NCBI RefSeq assembly: GCF_035984415.1
Contig: NZ_CP130720.1
Coordinates: 1,426,001-1,490,000 of the forward strand
DNA length: 64,000 nt
Source of the DNA: Streptomyces sp. NBC_01296
GTDB taxonomy: Bacteria > Actinomycetota > Actinomycetes > Streptomycetales > Streptomycetaceae
Direction: 5' to 3'
The notes below the pieces were generated by a model. That model did no database searches. It was not told the DNA's origin and saw only the letters and a program-made list of their open reading frames with translations. How positions within the stretch are numbered: position 1 is the stretch's first letter; each line of letters opens with the position of its first letter. Of the stretch, positions 18,901-26,324 are shown one piece after another. A program made the translations under genes and the position numbers.

Positions 18901-18978
18901 ACGTACCGCAAGCTCGGCATACGGCGGCGGGTGGACCTGCGCGCCGTGCTGAACAGCGATGCGCAAGAGCCCGCCTGA
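15922..18978 (+). CDS. LAL-type LuxR transcriptional regulator (large ATPase)
   Basis: 1018 residues. An N-terminal ATPase has a P-loop (FRAPTGTGRSALLEV, about residues 65-79) and Walker B (LLITVEDVHLADQASR). A long helical TPR-like middle follows. The C-terminus is a LuxR helix-turn-helix (LTAGERRIAALAADGRTNAE, TVETHLTSTYRKLGIRRR). LAL proteins are signal-sensing activators common in Streptomyces gene clusters. It sits between the CIS genes and the DUF4157 gene, so it is a good candidate for the CIS regulator. The ligand is unknown. The ATG/GTG choice near the start is not certain; the start used here is the GTG giving VAYHETDHEIG. Confidence 0.88.
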   Translation: MAYHETDHEIGVTAGSIRPRRHPLVPATPSIPGPGSAGLLERDGALELLAAETDRALNGSGRLVLFRAPTGTGRSALLEVAAEQGAKLGMQVLRAHASADCPGAPLALVQRLLDAESDPGDLHSAPQTLQLSSHSSRLWRLLCEHAAASPLLITVEDVHLADQASRNWLTEAARRLTGMPVLMVVTERGQYDITPPRAGLAYSLPPDTVRMHALAPLSRSAAEELVRAALGPDTGDAWLDGCVRAGAGNPLLLHSLLDDLRAVFPYGASDSGGPEPRLPERCAELYPGAFVAAVSWWLKSAGHENTLVARALAELEGSAPQQYDEGRQEDGEQGVGESGFPDGAGTSDLRPGAAGHGEPDPGHDFVDFLAELTGADPDRVAGWVAAMIRLGLLRRSPGTGVPRFAHPLLRGAVLDGWPRSHRQSLHHRAAELRRRRGDGAEAVAGHLLRTSPAGAAGRTAPPGAAGGGAPVDRALLDAAAEASRAGRTDAAALYLRRALDEPLPRERRSAVLTELGELEFTTQRTGGIPRLAEALRLQEQPRGRVLAAVNLGNALANQGRPHAALDVLRDLGPLDAEPVLARTVQTASAFFSDHDPEIRRAVHTRLRERAERSPDWISPALRALLIRHRAAAGALSAESAVEQIRQLMAAPEDPLLVPYLLATAAAVAQWADAPDDAERLVRAGLTEHLLTPLHPVHRSLLDSRADTAAARGQYQWLLEETADKLRTPADAARTGVGNFLAHRVIALAECGRAAEAERLIADIDVEEAKDSGELNRFLYARGVLRASVGDPAGALADFRECGRRQLGRDVESLVITPWRSAAAECLLLLGETPQALALAEEDSRYAAAWGTPRVRGRALRVLGAATGGRRGLELTAEAVGILRGTSLDVELIPALVTHGLQLTAAGQPRRARPLLREAATAAERLGSIRLSGSAERALRASGSRRWNTSLTGPGSLTAGERRIAALAADGRTNAEISELLHLALRTVETHLTSTYRKLGIRRRVDLRAVLNSDAQEPA

Positions 18979-19144
18979 ACCGACCCATCCGGCGGAGTCC
19001 CCGGACCCGGCCGGTCCGGGGGTCGCCTCGACCGCGAACGTTGCCCTTACGGCCCTCCCGTCCATCCGGGCCCGCCGAGACTCTGCCCTCGCGGACCTTT
19101 CGTTCCCGCCGCGGTGCGGGTGACCATTCCTGATCGGGCGTCGA

Positions 19145-21355
19145 GTGGCGAGGAGCACCGTGCGCGCATACAAGGCACAGGCCGAGCAGTCCGGTGGCCG
19201 CAAGAGCGGCGGACGCACGGAGAGACCGCGTACGCTCGCGCAGCGCGTACTGACGCTCCAGCGTTCGGTTGGAAACGCGAGCGTGAGCCGCGCCATCGAG
19301 GAAGAGCAACACGAGCACGCCGCCGGCTGCGGTCACGACCGGCCCGCCGCCGAGCAGCCGATCGCCGACCAGACGCCCGTCCATCAGGCCTCCGCCGACC
19401 AGTCGTCCGTGCTCGACGCCGTTCGCTCCCCGGGGCGTCCGCTGGACCCGCGTCTCCTGGCGAGGGCGGAGCAGGGCTACGGCATGTCCTTCCGCCACGT
19501 GCGCGTCCACAGCGACCCGGTCGCACAGCGGTCGGCGATGGCACTCGGCGCCCGCGCCTACACCACCGGCAGTGACATCGTCGTCGGCCCGCAGGGCACG
19601 GACGACGAGACGATGTTCCACGAACTCGACCACGTCCGACAGCAGTCCCTGGGCTCCGTCTCAGGGACCGACAACGGGGCGGGAGTGAAGCTCTCCCATC
19701 AGGACGACCCGTTCGAGCGCCACGCCACGGCGAACGGCAGACGCATGGCCCAGGGCGCCATGCCCGACCTGTCGGGCCCCGGATCCGGTGCCTCCGCGCC
19801 GGCCCCCGCGCCCGTGCACACCGGTGACAGGATCTCTGTGGCCCGCGCGCGGTCCACCGACGGCCGGAGGATGTATCCGAGCGACCGGGGCCAGATGTTC
19901 GAGATCGCGACCGCACGCGGTTCGGTCATGGGCCGGTACGTCAGGGCCTCGTCGGACGGCGTGATGCACATCTTCGACACCTCCGAGCAGGGGCGCATAT
20001 CGGTGTACCCCGACCAGATCATCGGCGTCAGGCCCACGGTGGGCAACCTGCACCCGCCGGGCCAGGTCCGCCCGCCCGAGGAGAACCTGCACGACCGCAG
20101 CCAGCTCCTCATGTCCGAGGCCGACCTGTCAGGGGTGCGGGCGCGGCTGCGCAAGAACCCGCGCGAAGCGGGCAGGACCGCCGTCACCACGTTCGAGGAG
20201 CAGCCCGACTACCAGCAGTACGAGACCAACCGCGAGGACCTGCGGCGCCTGAACGTCCCCGTCATCAACGGTGTCGACATGCGAGAGCGCAAGGCCGCCG
20301 GTCTCGTCCGCAAGCTCGCCCCCAACGCCAACGTGCACGTCCAGATGCCGCGCACGGGACGAGAGGCGGGCTACTCCACCCAAAAGCTCGTGAGAGACAC
20401 CAACAAGCTCCCCAAGAACGCCGCTCGGCCCGATGTGACGGTGAGCCAGACCCTTCCCCATCCGTCCATGTACGAGAGGGAGTCGACGCACAACAGCTTC
20501 TACGGGGTGTTGAACCGAAAGGCCGTGCCGGAGGGCATGAGATACGCGGGCGGCGTCTCCGACGAGGACGCGGACCTGGAGGAGTACGGCTACGGTCACC
20601 GGCAGACCACGAAGGACAAGGGGGCCGACGTGGCCGCCCGCCGGAAAACCTACCGGTTCGAGGCGGCCTCGCGCAGCAACAGCCCCGAGGAGGAGGCCGG
20701 CCCCTCCTCGTACCGCAGCAGGAGCAAGAGCAGGAGCCGCGTCAGCGAGACTCCCGCCCCTGCCCCCGCCCGTCGGCGCAGGTCGAGCCGCCCGCCCCTG
20801 AGCAGGTCGGGCCGTCCTCCCGCCCCCGCCGCCGCCCCCGTCAACTACGCGGCGCCGGAGTACGAGGACGACTACCCCGTCGGCAGTCAGATCCCCAGCC
20901 GCAGCCAGTCCCGCCACCGCGGCGGCGGCCACCACTTCGCCTACGACTCCGGGGACGAGGGGGCGCGCTCCGGCAGGAGGAGTCGCCGCGGCTCGGTCAG
21001 CATCGAAGGCGCCTACTCGTACGGAGGCGGCCCCTCCGAACCCACACCGGCGCCCGAACGGGAACGGGAGCGGGAGCGGGAGCGCGGGCGCCACCGGACG
21101 TCGAGCCGGGCACCGGACAGCCTCAGGTCGAGCAGCCGCGCCGTCGACACGAGGGACGCCTTCTCCGGCGGCCCCTCCGAACCCGCACCGCAGCGGGAGC
21201 GCAACCGCAGCCGCCGCCCCTCGTCCAGCCAGATGGCCTTCTTCACGGACAGCGGCCGCCCCACCGTCGTCCCCACCAGCTACGCGGAATCCGACGTCGA
21301 GGAAGACCTCTACGCCGCTCCGCCGAAGCGCAGCCGCAGCCGCCGGCCCAGGTAA
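19145..21355 (+). CDS. DUF4157 protein with RS/RE-rich tail, candidate CIS cargo
   Basis: 736 residues from a GTG. Residues about 30-55 carry LQRSVGNASVSRAI, a motif common at the start of eCIS cargo. The DUF4157 domain (residues 98-200) has RAEQGYGMSFRHVRVHSDPV and the zinc-peptidase-like site FHELDHV (His159, Glu160, His163). A second globular part (about 230-480) contains TTFEEQPDYQQYETNREDLR and GVDMRERKAAGLVRKLAP, loosely like Rossmann-type DUF2431 proteins. The last about 220 residues are disordered and contain RS dipeptides (about 521-530) and an RE run (about 638-648). DUF4157 is strongly associated with eCIS loci, so an injected or particle-loaded effector is likely. Activity is inferred from the HExxH only. 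Confidence 0.78.
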   Translation: MARSTVRAYKAQAEQSGGRKSGGRTERPRTLAQRVLTLQRSVGNASVSRAIEEEQHEHAAGCGHDRPAAEQPIADQTPVHQASADQSSVLDAVRSPGRPLDPRLLARAEQGYGMSFRHVRVHSDPVAQRSAMALGARAYTTGSDIVVGPQGTDDETMFHELDHVRQQSLGSVSGTDNGAGVKLSHQDDPFERHATANGRRMAQGAMPDLSGPGSGASAPAPAPVHTGDRISVARARSTDGRRMYPSDRGQMFEIATARGSVMGRYVRASSDGVMHIFDTSEQGRISVYPDQIIGVRPTVGNLHPPGQVRPPEENLHDRSQLLMSEADLSGVRARLRKNPREAGRTAVTTFEEQPDYQQYETNREDLRRLNVPVINGVDMRERKAAGLVRKLAPNANVHVQMPRTGREAGYSTQKLVRDTNKLPKNAARPDVTVSQTLPHPSMYERESTHNSFYGVLNRKAVPEGMRYAGGVSDEDADLEEYGYGHRQTTKDKGADVAARRKTYRFEAASRSNSPEEEAGPSSYRSRSKSRSRVSETPAPAPARRRRSSRPPLSRSGRPPAPAAAPVNYAAPEYEDDYPVGSQIPSRSQSRHRGGGHHFAYDSGDEGARSGRRSRRGSVSIEGAYSYGGGPSEPTPAPERERERERERGRHRTSSRAPDSLRSSSRAVDTRDAFSGGPSEPAPQRERNRSRRPSSSQMAFFTDSGRPTVVPTSYAESDVEEDLYAAPPKRSRSRRPR

Positions 21356-21453
21356 GGGAGCAACCACGACTGGTCGGGGAAGGCAAACCCCGCCGCGCCG
21401 CGCGCCGCCCACACAGCGCCGGCCAGGATCACGATTGCGGCCGCGCCGTGCCA

Positions 21454-21671
21454 TCAGCGGGCCCCGCACCGCCGGGTGACCCTCCGGCCCACCGCAAGGG
21501 CGACCAACGCCGCAGCCGCCGATCCGCGGGCAATGGCGATATACGCCATGGTGCGGTGTCGGCACAGCAGTTGTGCGTGGAGGGCGAACCCGGGCAAGGA
21601 CGGGGCGGCTGTGCAGAGGGCAGCGACGCCGATGCCCCGGGCGGCGGCTTCGCCGTCTGGCCCTTTGCAGG
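21454..21671 (-). pseudogene. C-terminal fragment of an unidentified membrane protein
   Basis: An open reading stretch without start reads LPGFALHAQLLCRHRTMAYI then a hydrophobic Ala/Leu/Val segment and GRRVTRRCGAR before its stop. It begins where the IS630 transposase remnant loses homology, so the two are probably fused by rearrangement. I do not recognise the parent gene. Confidence 0.35.
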
Positions 21672-21674
21672 TGA

Positions 21675-22006
21675 GCCGAACGCCCGCCAGATCCGCGACA
21701 CCGACGACTGCGACAAGCCCCTTTCCTTCGCCATCGAACGGGTCGACCTGTACGTCGCGTTCTTCGGCGTGGCTTCCAGCGTCCTGGTGACCACCGTGTC
21801 GACCTGCTCGTCCGTCACTGTCCTGGGGCCACCCGGACGCGGCATGTCACCCGGGCCGGCAATCCGGTACCGCACAAACCGGGCCGGCCAGCGCCCCACT
21901 GCCTGTGGTGTGGAACCGAGTTGAGCAGCCACGTCCTTGTTCGAGACACCGTCAGCACACGCCAGAACGATCCGACAGCGTCAACTCGGCCTTCGGCCGC
22001 CCCATC
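21675..22006 (-). pseudogene. IS630-family transposase remnant (HTH part only)
   Basis: The piece beginning MGRPKAELTLSD at 22006, then RIVLACADGVSNKDVAAQL, TPQAVGRWPARFVRYRIAG and GLSQSSVSRIWRAFG, matches the N-terminal helix-turn-helix region of Streptomyces IS630 transposases. About 20 codons between the first two pieces are missing and the frame changes there. The sequence diverges after AFG at about 21675, so the DDE catalytic half is gone. Non-functional relic; no terminal inverted repeats found. Confidence 0.75.
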
Positions 22007-22397
22007 CGGGCAGGTGGAAGACGGTTCACGACCGTCATCGAAAATGTTCGGCGAACGGAACGTGGGAGCGAATCCCGCGGGCTGTCCAGGCCGACGCTGA
22101 CGCTGATGCTGACGCTGAAGGCCGGATCGACTGGAGCATGGTCAGCGTCGATTCCACGACTTGCAGCGCTCATCAGCATTCGGCTGGTGCCTCCACTCGT
22201 GCCCACCGCCCCGCCACCCGTCACGACGTGGGCCGAGTCCTCGCCACCGGCGAGTCCTACACCCGCCCCGCACACCACAAGGTCGACGCGAGACCCCGAC
22301 GAACAGGCTGACAAGCGACAACGAAGATCAGCACGATGAGCACATGCGATACGAGGAGAAGGCCAGGCTCCCGGCGATGCCAGAGCGGCATTCGTGC
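22007..22397. other. Gene-free stretch
   Basis: No supportable gene. It contains a short GCTGACGCTGATGCTGACGCTGA direct-repeat run near 22096-22119. The open frames present have no family signature or ribosome site. Confidence 0.4.
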
Positions 22398-23078
22398 CTA
22401 GTTGGTCGTGTGTGTGGGGTAGACCTGGACGTCAGTGTAGGCGCCCTTGATCCCGCCCGCGCCCGCGGGCCACTTCAGGCTCACCGTGTGGGTCTCGTTC
22501 GGCGGCGTCACCAGGATGTCGGTCGGGTGTGCGAGGCTCTTGCCGCTGCCGTCGATGGTGTAGGCGAGATCGAAGACAGCGGCGTCGCCGGGCTTCAGAG
22601 TGGTGACGCGCGGCTGGGCCTGCCCGCGCTCGACGGGGTTCGAGGTGTGGTCGGCGTCCTTGATGTCGACGCCCGCGAAGCCTGTCGCCGAGCAGGTCGC
22701 CGAACCCTTGTTGACCATCGTTATGTTGATCCTGCCGGAGCTCTGGTCAGGCGCGGCGTTCGTGGCGTCTAAGGCCAGGTCCTCCGTCTTGCAGAACGTA
22801 GTCTGGCCACCGCTCTCCGCCCGGCCGTTCGCGACACCGGAAGACGACGAGGAACTCGTCCCTGAGCCAGGCTTCGGGCTGCCCGTCTTCGCACCACCGG
22901 AGCCCGACCCGCTGTCCGGGGACGACCCACCGCCCGACGACGAAGACGGCGAAGACGAGGACGAGGGATTCTTGGCTGCCGGGGCCTGCGCGGAATCCTC
23001 ACCGTTGTTGCAGGCGGTAAGCGACAGAGCCGCGGCGAGGCCGAAAACGGCGAGCCCGGCGGTACGGGACAGCTTCAT
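22398..23078 (-). CDS. DUF4232 lipoprotein
   Basis: 226 residues. Signal peptide MKLSRTAGLAVFGLAAALSL ends in the lipobox LTAC with Cys23 as lipid anchor. A Ser/Gly/Pro-rich linker (residues 36-85) follows, then a DUF4232 beta-sandwich (FCKTEDLALDATNAAP, RINITMVNKGSATCSATGFA, PPNETHTVSLKWP). Such proteins are abundant on the Streptomyces surface; their function is unknown. The two cysteines in the folded domain could pair. It stands alone, with a symmetric element just upstream. Confidence 0.88.
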   Translation of the reverse strand: MKLSRTAGLAVFGLAAALSLTACNNGEDSAQAPAAKNPSSSSSPSSSSGGGSSPDSGSGSGGAKTGSPKPGSGTSSSSSSGVANGRAESGGQTTFCKTEDLALDATNAAPDQSSGRINITMVNKGSATCSATGFAGVDIKDADHTSNPVERGQAQPRVTTLKPGDAAVFDLAYTIDGSGKSLAHPTDILVTPPNETHTVSLKWPAGAGGIKGAYTDVQVYPTHTTN

Positions 23079-23100
23079 GATGATCCCCAGCAGGTAGCGC

Positions 23101-23128
23101 GATACAAACGGTCAGCACTCTTTGTATC
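23101..23128. promoter_or_regulatory. Inverted repeat GATACAAA-N12-TTTGTATC
   Basis: A perfect 8-base inverted repeat with a 12-base spacer, starting 23 bases upstream of the lipoprotein start. Its A/T richness and position overlap where promoter elements should be, so it is probably an operator or a pair of -10-like elements. Confidence 0.6.
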
Positions 23129-23582
23129 CCGCACCGAGTTACAGAAGCTTCCCCACTACGTCTTCGTTCTGTTACGGACGGACATCGACTGCACCAACAC
23201 GCCCGGCAGGCTGAAGTCACATCTCTGCGAGGCCAGTTGGCAGGAATCACGATGACGGGCCCTCGCGCAGACCAGCGGCGCGCATCCCACCACGGGGCCC
23301 TCGACGCGATTGGCCATTGCCGCCTGCTACCGGACGTCCCGGCGGGCGGTGGGGTGCTGCGGGTCTACTCGCGGAATGGATACCGTCGGGCCATGTGCTC
23401 GAGTGAGCAGTTGCCGCAGCACCCGCGGCCGATCGCCGGCGCCCTGGACGCCGGGGCTGTGATCCCCGGCGCTGTGAACGTTCGGCTCAGACAGGGGGTC
23501 GAGTCAACACCAGCTGGCCCATCCGAAGCGGAGGGCACGGCCTCCGCACGCCGGATGGACACTCACCACACAAGATCCCTGA
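23129..23582. other. Gene-free stretch
   Basis: No supportable gene, repeat or strong hairpin; short open frames here have no recognisable motif. Confidence 0.4.
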
Positions 23583-23750
23583 TCAGCGGACTCTTCCGCG
23601 TGCTTTCAGGCGAGTTGCAGGGAGCTCCGGGGCAGGAATCGGGGGGCCGTCGTAGCCCTTTACCTCGCCGTAGCGGGTGCCCGTCATCCAGTCCTCCCGG
23701 AACTCCTCGATGTCCGCCTGGCTGCGCCCGATCCAGTTCCAGAACGTAAC
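23583..23750 (-). pseudogene. Pirin C-terminal fragment
   Basis: The reading frame gives VTFWNWIGRSQADIEEFRED then WMTGTRYGEVKGYDGPPIPA and PELP, the conserved C-terminal end of pirin-family proteins. There is no N-terminal cupin part upstream: the frame runs into unrelated sequence near 23750. Broken remnant; the parent was probably a pirin-like quercetinase or regulator. Confidence 0.7.
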
Positions 23751-23774
23751 ACGAGATATCCGTCTTCGTGCAGG

Positions 23775-24116
23775 TCAGGAACGTATTGGACCCTCCGGCG
23801 CCAGCAAAAGGTCAGCATTGGCGCCCGAGGAGTCCCGCACCGCATGGCAACGAAGTCTCTGCCCCACGGCATGGGCACCTTCCAAAAAAGAGGAGCGCTG
23901 AAGACGGTAGCCGCCGGCCCCGTCCGCGCCCAGGCCGCGCAGGAACTCGACGGTGTCCAGGGCCGCTTTGCCGGGTGCGAGTTCGTGGCGGACGGACGCC
24001 AGGTACCGGTGGACGTCGTTGCTGGATGTGGGGATGGAGGCGGCGCCGAGGTGCTCGGCTATGTACGAGACCTCGGGTCGGTCTCCAGTGACCAGGGCCT
24101 TGAACCAGCGGGAATG
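23775..24116 (-). pseudogene. Unidentified gene fragment
   Basis: A coding-like stretch without a start codon includes WFKALVTGDRPEVSYIAEHL and DVHRYLASVRHELAPGKAAL, then VEFLRGLGADGAGGYRLQRS. Codon third positions are GC-biased like real genes. An in-frame stop lies just upstream of the first visible residues, and no start is near, so the 5' part seems lost. I do not recognise the family. It lies between a pirin fragment and the amine-oxidase terminator. Confidence 0.4.
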
Positions 24117-24140
24117 ACCTGGCTGTCAGCGGGTCGGTCA

Positions 24141-24166
24141 GGGCCCGGCTGCTGTGGACCGGGCCC
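24141..24166. terminator. Terminator hairpin after the amine-oxidase gene
   Basis: GGGCCCGG and CCGGGCCC arms around a ten-base loop, 12 bases beyond the stop of the minus-strand oxidase gene. Confidence 0.6.
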
Positions 24167-24177
24167 CGAGCGTGTGT

Positions 24178-25821
24178 TCAGAGACCTTGCGTCAGGAAGA
24201 CGGCGTCCGGGACCTGGACGGTCTCGGGGGCGGTGCGGGGGAGGAGGCCGAGGATCTGAGCGACGACGTACTGTGCCGACATCATGGCTCCCTCCTGCCA
24301 GCCGGGCAGCGGTGATGCCTGGTCGCCGACGACGTAGAAGCAGCCGTCGCCCTCGGGCTGCAGGAGCTGCTTGTAGGCGACCTGGTGGTCGGGGTCGGCC
24401 GGGTCCCAGTCGGCCCAGCCGCCGAGCTGGTGGGGCACCTTGTGCCAGGCGATGGTCACCCCCAGGTCCTGGGGCACGGTGGTCTTCTCCCGGAACTCGC
24501 TGTGCATCTGTGCGGCGCCGTCCCGGGCCAGGCGCAGCCGGTCAGCCGGCGCGAGTTTGCCCATGTGCTCGGCGTGGTCGCCGAAGTTGTACGCCCCGGT
24601 GAGGGTGCCCGTCTTGGAGAAGTAGTCGTTGGACGGGTACCAGAACTGGGTGATGGGGTGGTCGGTCCAGCTGATGCCTCCGTAGATCTGGTTGTGGTCG
24701 TCCTCCCAGAACCGCCGGTTGGCCTGCCAGCCGACCTTGCACGTCGGCGCGAAGCCCACCGCCTCCACGGCGTTCCGGAACCCCGTGGAGAAGCCGGTCA
24801 GCGTGAGCTGCTTCAGGACCGGCAGCGGGATGTTGCTCACGCAGTAGTCGGCCGTCGTCGTCAGTTCCTGTCCGCCCGTGCGGTAGGTGACGCTGACCCC
24901 GTCGCCCGTCAGGTCGATCGAGGTGACCTCGGCATCGAGTTCGACGGTCACGTCGTACTCGGAGGTGATCCGCTCGGTGAGGGCGTGGACGATCTTGTCC
25001 ATGCCGCCGACCGGCTGGAACATCGTGGCCTGCCACAGGTAGTCCACCGGCTGGTAGAACCTGTGCTTCCAGAACTCCGACTGGATCAGTTCGGCGAGGG
25101 GCAGCGGGGGCGCGGGCCGGGGGAATTCGTGGACGTCGAGGGGCTCGTCGTAGCCCGAGCGGGTGGAGCCGTGGTACTCGCCTTCCTCGTCCAGGTCGCC
25201 GAACTTGCGCAGCAGGTCCCGCAGCAGTCCGGTGAACTCGTCGCTCTCGGTCAGGGTGGCGGACAGGAGCGCGGCGAGGTGGCCGCGGGTGTCGTTGGCG
25301 ATCCGCCGGTTGCGCCAGGGCTGGCCGGGCGGGGTGTGTCCCGCGCTGTGCAGGAGGTTCGCCGTCGTCTCCATGATGTACGGCTCCAGAGGCACCCCGA
25401 GGTCGGTGCAGTATTTGAGGACTCGGCGGTGGTGGTACGGGATGCGGCCGGGGCCGAGGTTGAGGTACAAGCCCTTGTCGAACGCGCAGGTGTGGGTCAG
25501 CACCGGGCTGTTGCCCTCGCCGTCGAGTTCGTACAGCTTGTCGCCCTTGCGGGCGGTGCGGTTGCGGCCGCCGGTGCGGGTCTGGGGCTCCAGGACCGTG
25601 CACCGGTAGCCGAGCCTGCCTAGTTCGTAGGCAGTGGTGAGTCCGCCGACGCCTGCGCCGAGGATGAGTACCGACGGCTCCTCGCCGGCCGCCGGGCGTG
25701 GTGCGGCGGCGAAGTCCGGCGCGGTGCCTTCGCCGGAGCTCAGCGGGCCGGCGAGGCCGGACATGGCGTGGTAGAGCGACTGTGCGGACTCGGAGGGGGC
25801 GGCGGACGTGCGTGTACTCAT
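24178..25821 (-). CDS. Flavin-containing amine oxidoreductase
   Basis: 547 residues. The FAD-binding dinucleotide motif VLILGAGVGGLTTAYELGRL (residues 51-70) is followed by the second family motif GGRNRT. The C-terminus has GDQASPLPGWQEGAMMSAQY, the usual FAD-contacting end of the monoamine/L-amino-acid oxidase family. No signal peptide: about 48 unstructured residues precede the Rossmann motif. Substrate cannot be told; the closest type is the bacterial L-amino-acid or polyamine oxidases. AGAGGTG upstream of ATG 25821 supports the start. It is divergent from the AA10-like gene, with about 500 bases between them. Confidence 0.85.
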   Translation of the reverse strand: MSTRTSAAPSESAQSLYHAMSGLAGPLSSGEGTAPDFAAAPRPAAGEEPSVLILGAGVGGLTTAYELGRLGYRCTVLEPQTRTGGRNRTARKGDKLYELDGEGNSPVLTHTCAFDKGLYLNLGPGRIPYHHRRVLKYCTDLGVPLEPYIMETTANLLHSAGHTPPGQPWRNRRIANDTRGHLAALLSATLTESDEFTGLLRDLLRKFGDLDEEGEYHGSTRSGYDEPLDVHEFPRPAPPLPLAELIQSEFWKHRFYQPVDYLWQATMFQPVGGMDKIVHALTERITSEYDVTVELDAEVTSIDLTGDGVSVTYRTGGQELTTTADYCVSNIPLPVLKQLTLTGFSTGFRNAVEAVGFAPTCKVGWQANRRFWEDDHNQIYGGISWTDHPITQFWYPSNDYFSKTGTLTGAYNFGDHAEHMGKLAPADRLRLARDGAAQMHSEFREKTTVPQDLGVTIAWHKVPHQLGGWADWDPADPDHQVAYKQLLQPEGDGCFYVVGDQASPLPGWQEGAMMSAQYVVAQILGLLPRTAPETVQVPDAVFLTQGL

Positions 25822-26324
25822 GGCTCACCTCTTGGGTCGGGCGGGACGGTGCCGCTCCCGGTTCGTCTGGCTCCTGTGGCTTGTGCGGTGAAGAAGCCCG
25901 TGGGACCGGCCGCGGGATGGCCCCGAAGGTGACGAGACCTGGCCATGAAGTGCCGCGCGAAGTGCGAGTTCGGCCTGTGCAAGGGGGTCCTTCCCGGTCT
26001 GTCGAGAGCGGACGCCGACCGTCCGAGTGAGCGCACGGAGCGGAAGCGGGCGCACGCCGGTGTGCGCCCGCGCCTGCCGGCCCGCGGCGGACAACCTGCA
26101 AGAAGCCGTGTGCGGCCGCAGGGAGGTGACTGCGGTGCCGGGCACGGCCAGGAGCAGTCCGGAACCCCGGCCTGACGCTTCAGAGAGCCCCTGCATGCCA
26201 CCTGTGGCTCACCGCGCTTGCGGCATATGCTGCCGTCAATAGTCTGATTAGTGGCAATAAGGGTGGTTCGGTGCGTGGTTTCGCGCTGGACCACCCGTTC
26301 CGTGCGACTGGAGGAGTTCCCAAG
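25822..26324. promoter_or_regulatory. Divergent intergenic region, oxidase/AA10-like genes
   Basis: Holds the promoters of two outward-facing genes. An A/T-richer segment at 26236-26262 (GTCAATAGTCTGATTAGTGG) is the most promoter-like. A GGAGGAG ribosome site lies just before ATG 26325. No gene is supportable inside. Confidence 0.45.

Noticed and set aside
22007..22397. Frames of 120-200 residues on both strands after the IS630 remnant
   Set aside because: No start context, no homology that I recognise, and they cross the transposase relic or the lipoprotein gene.
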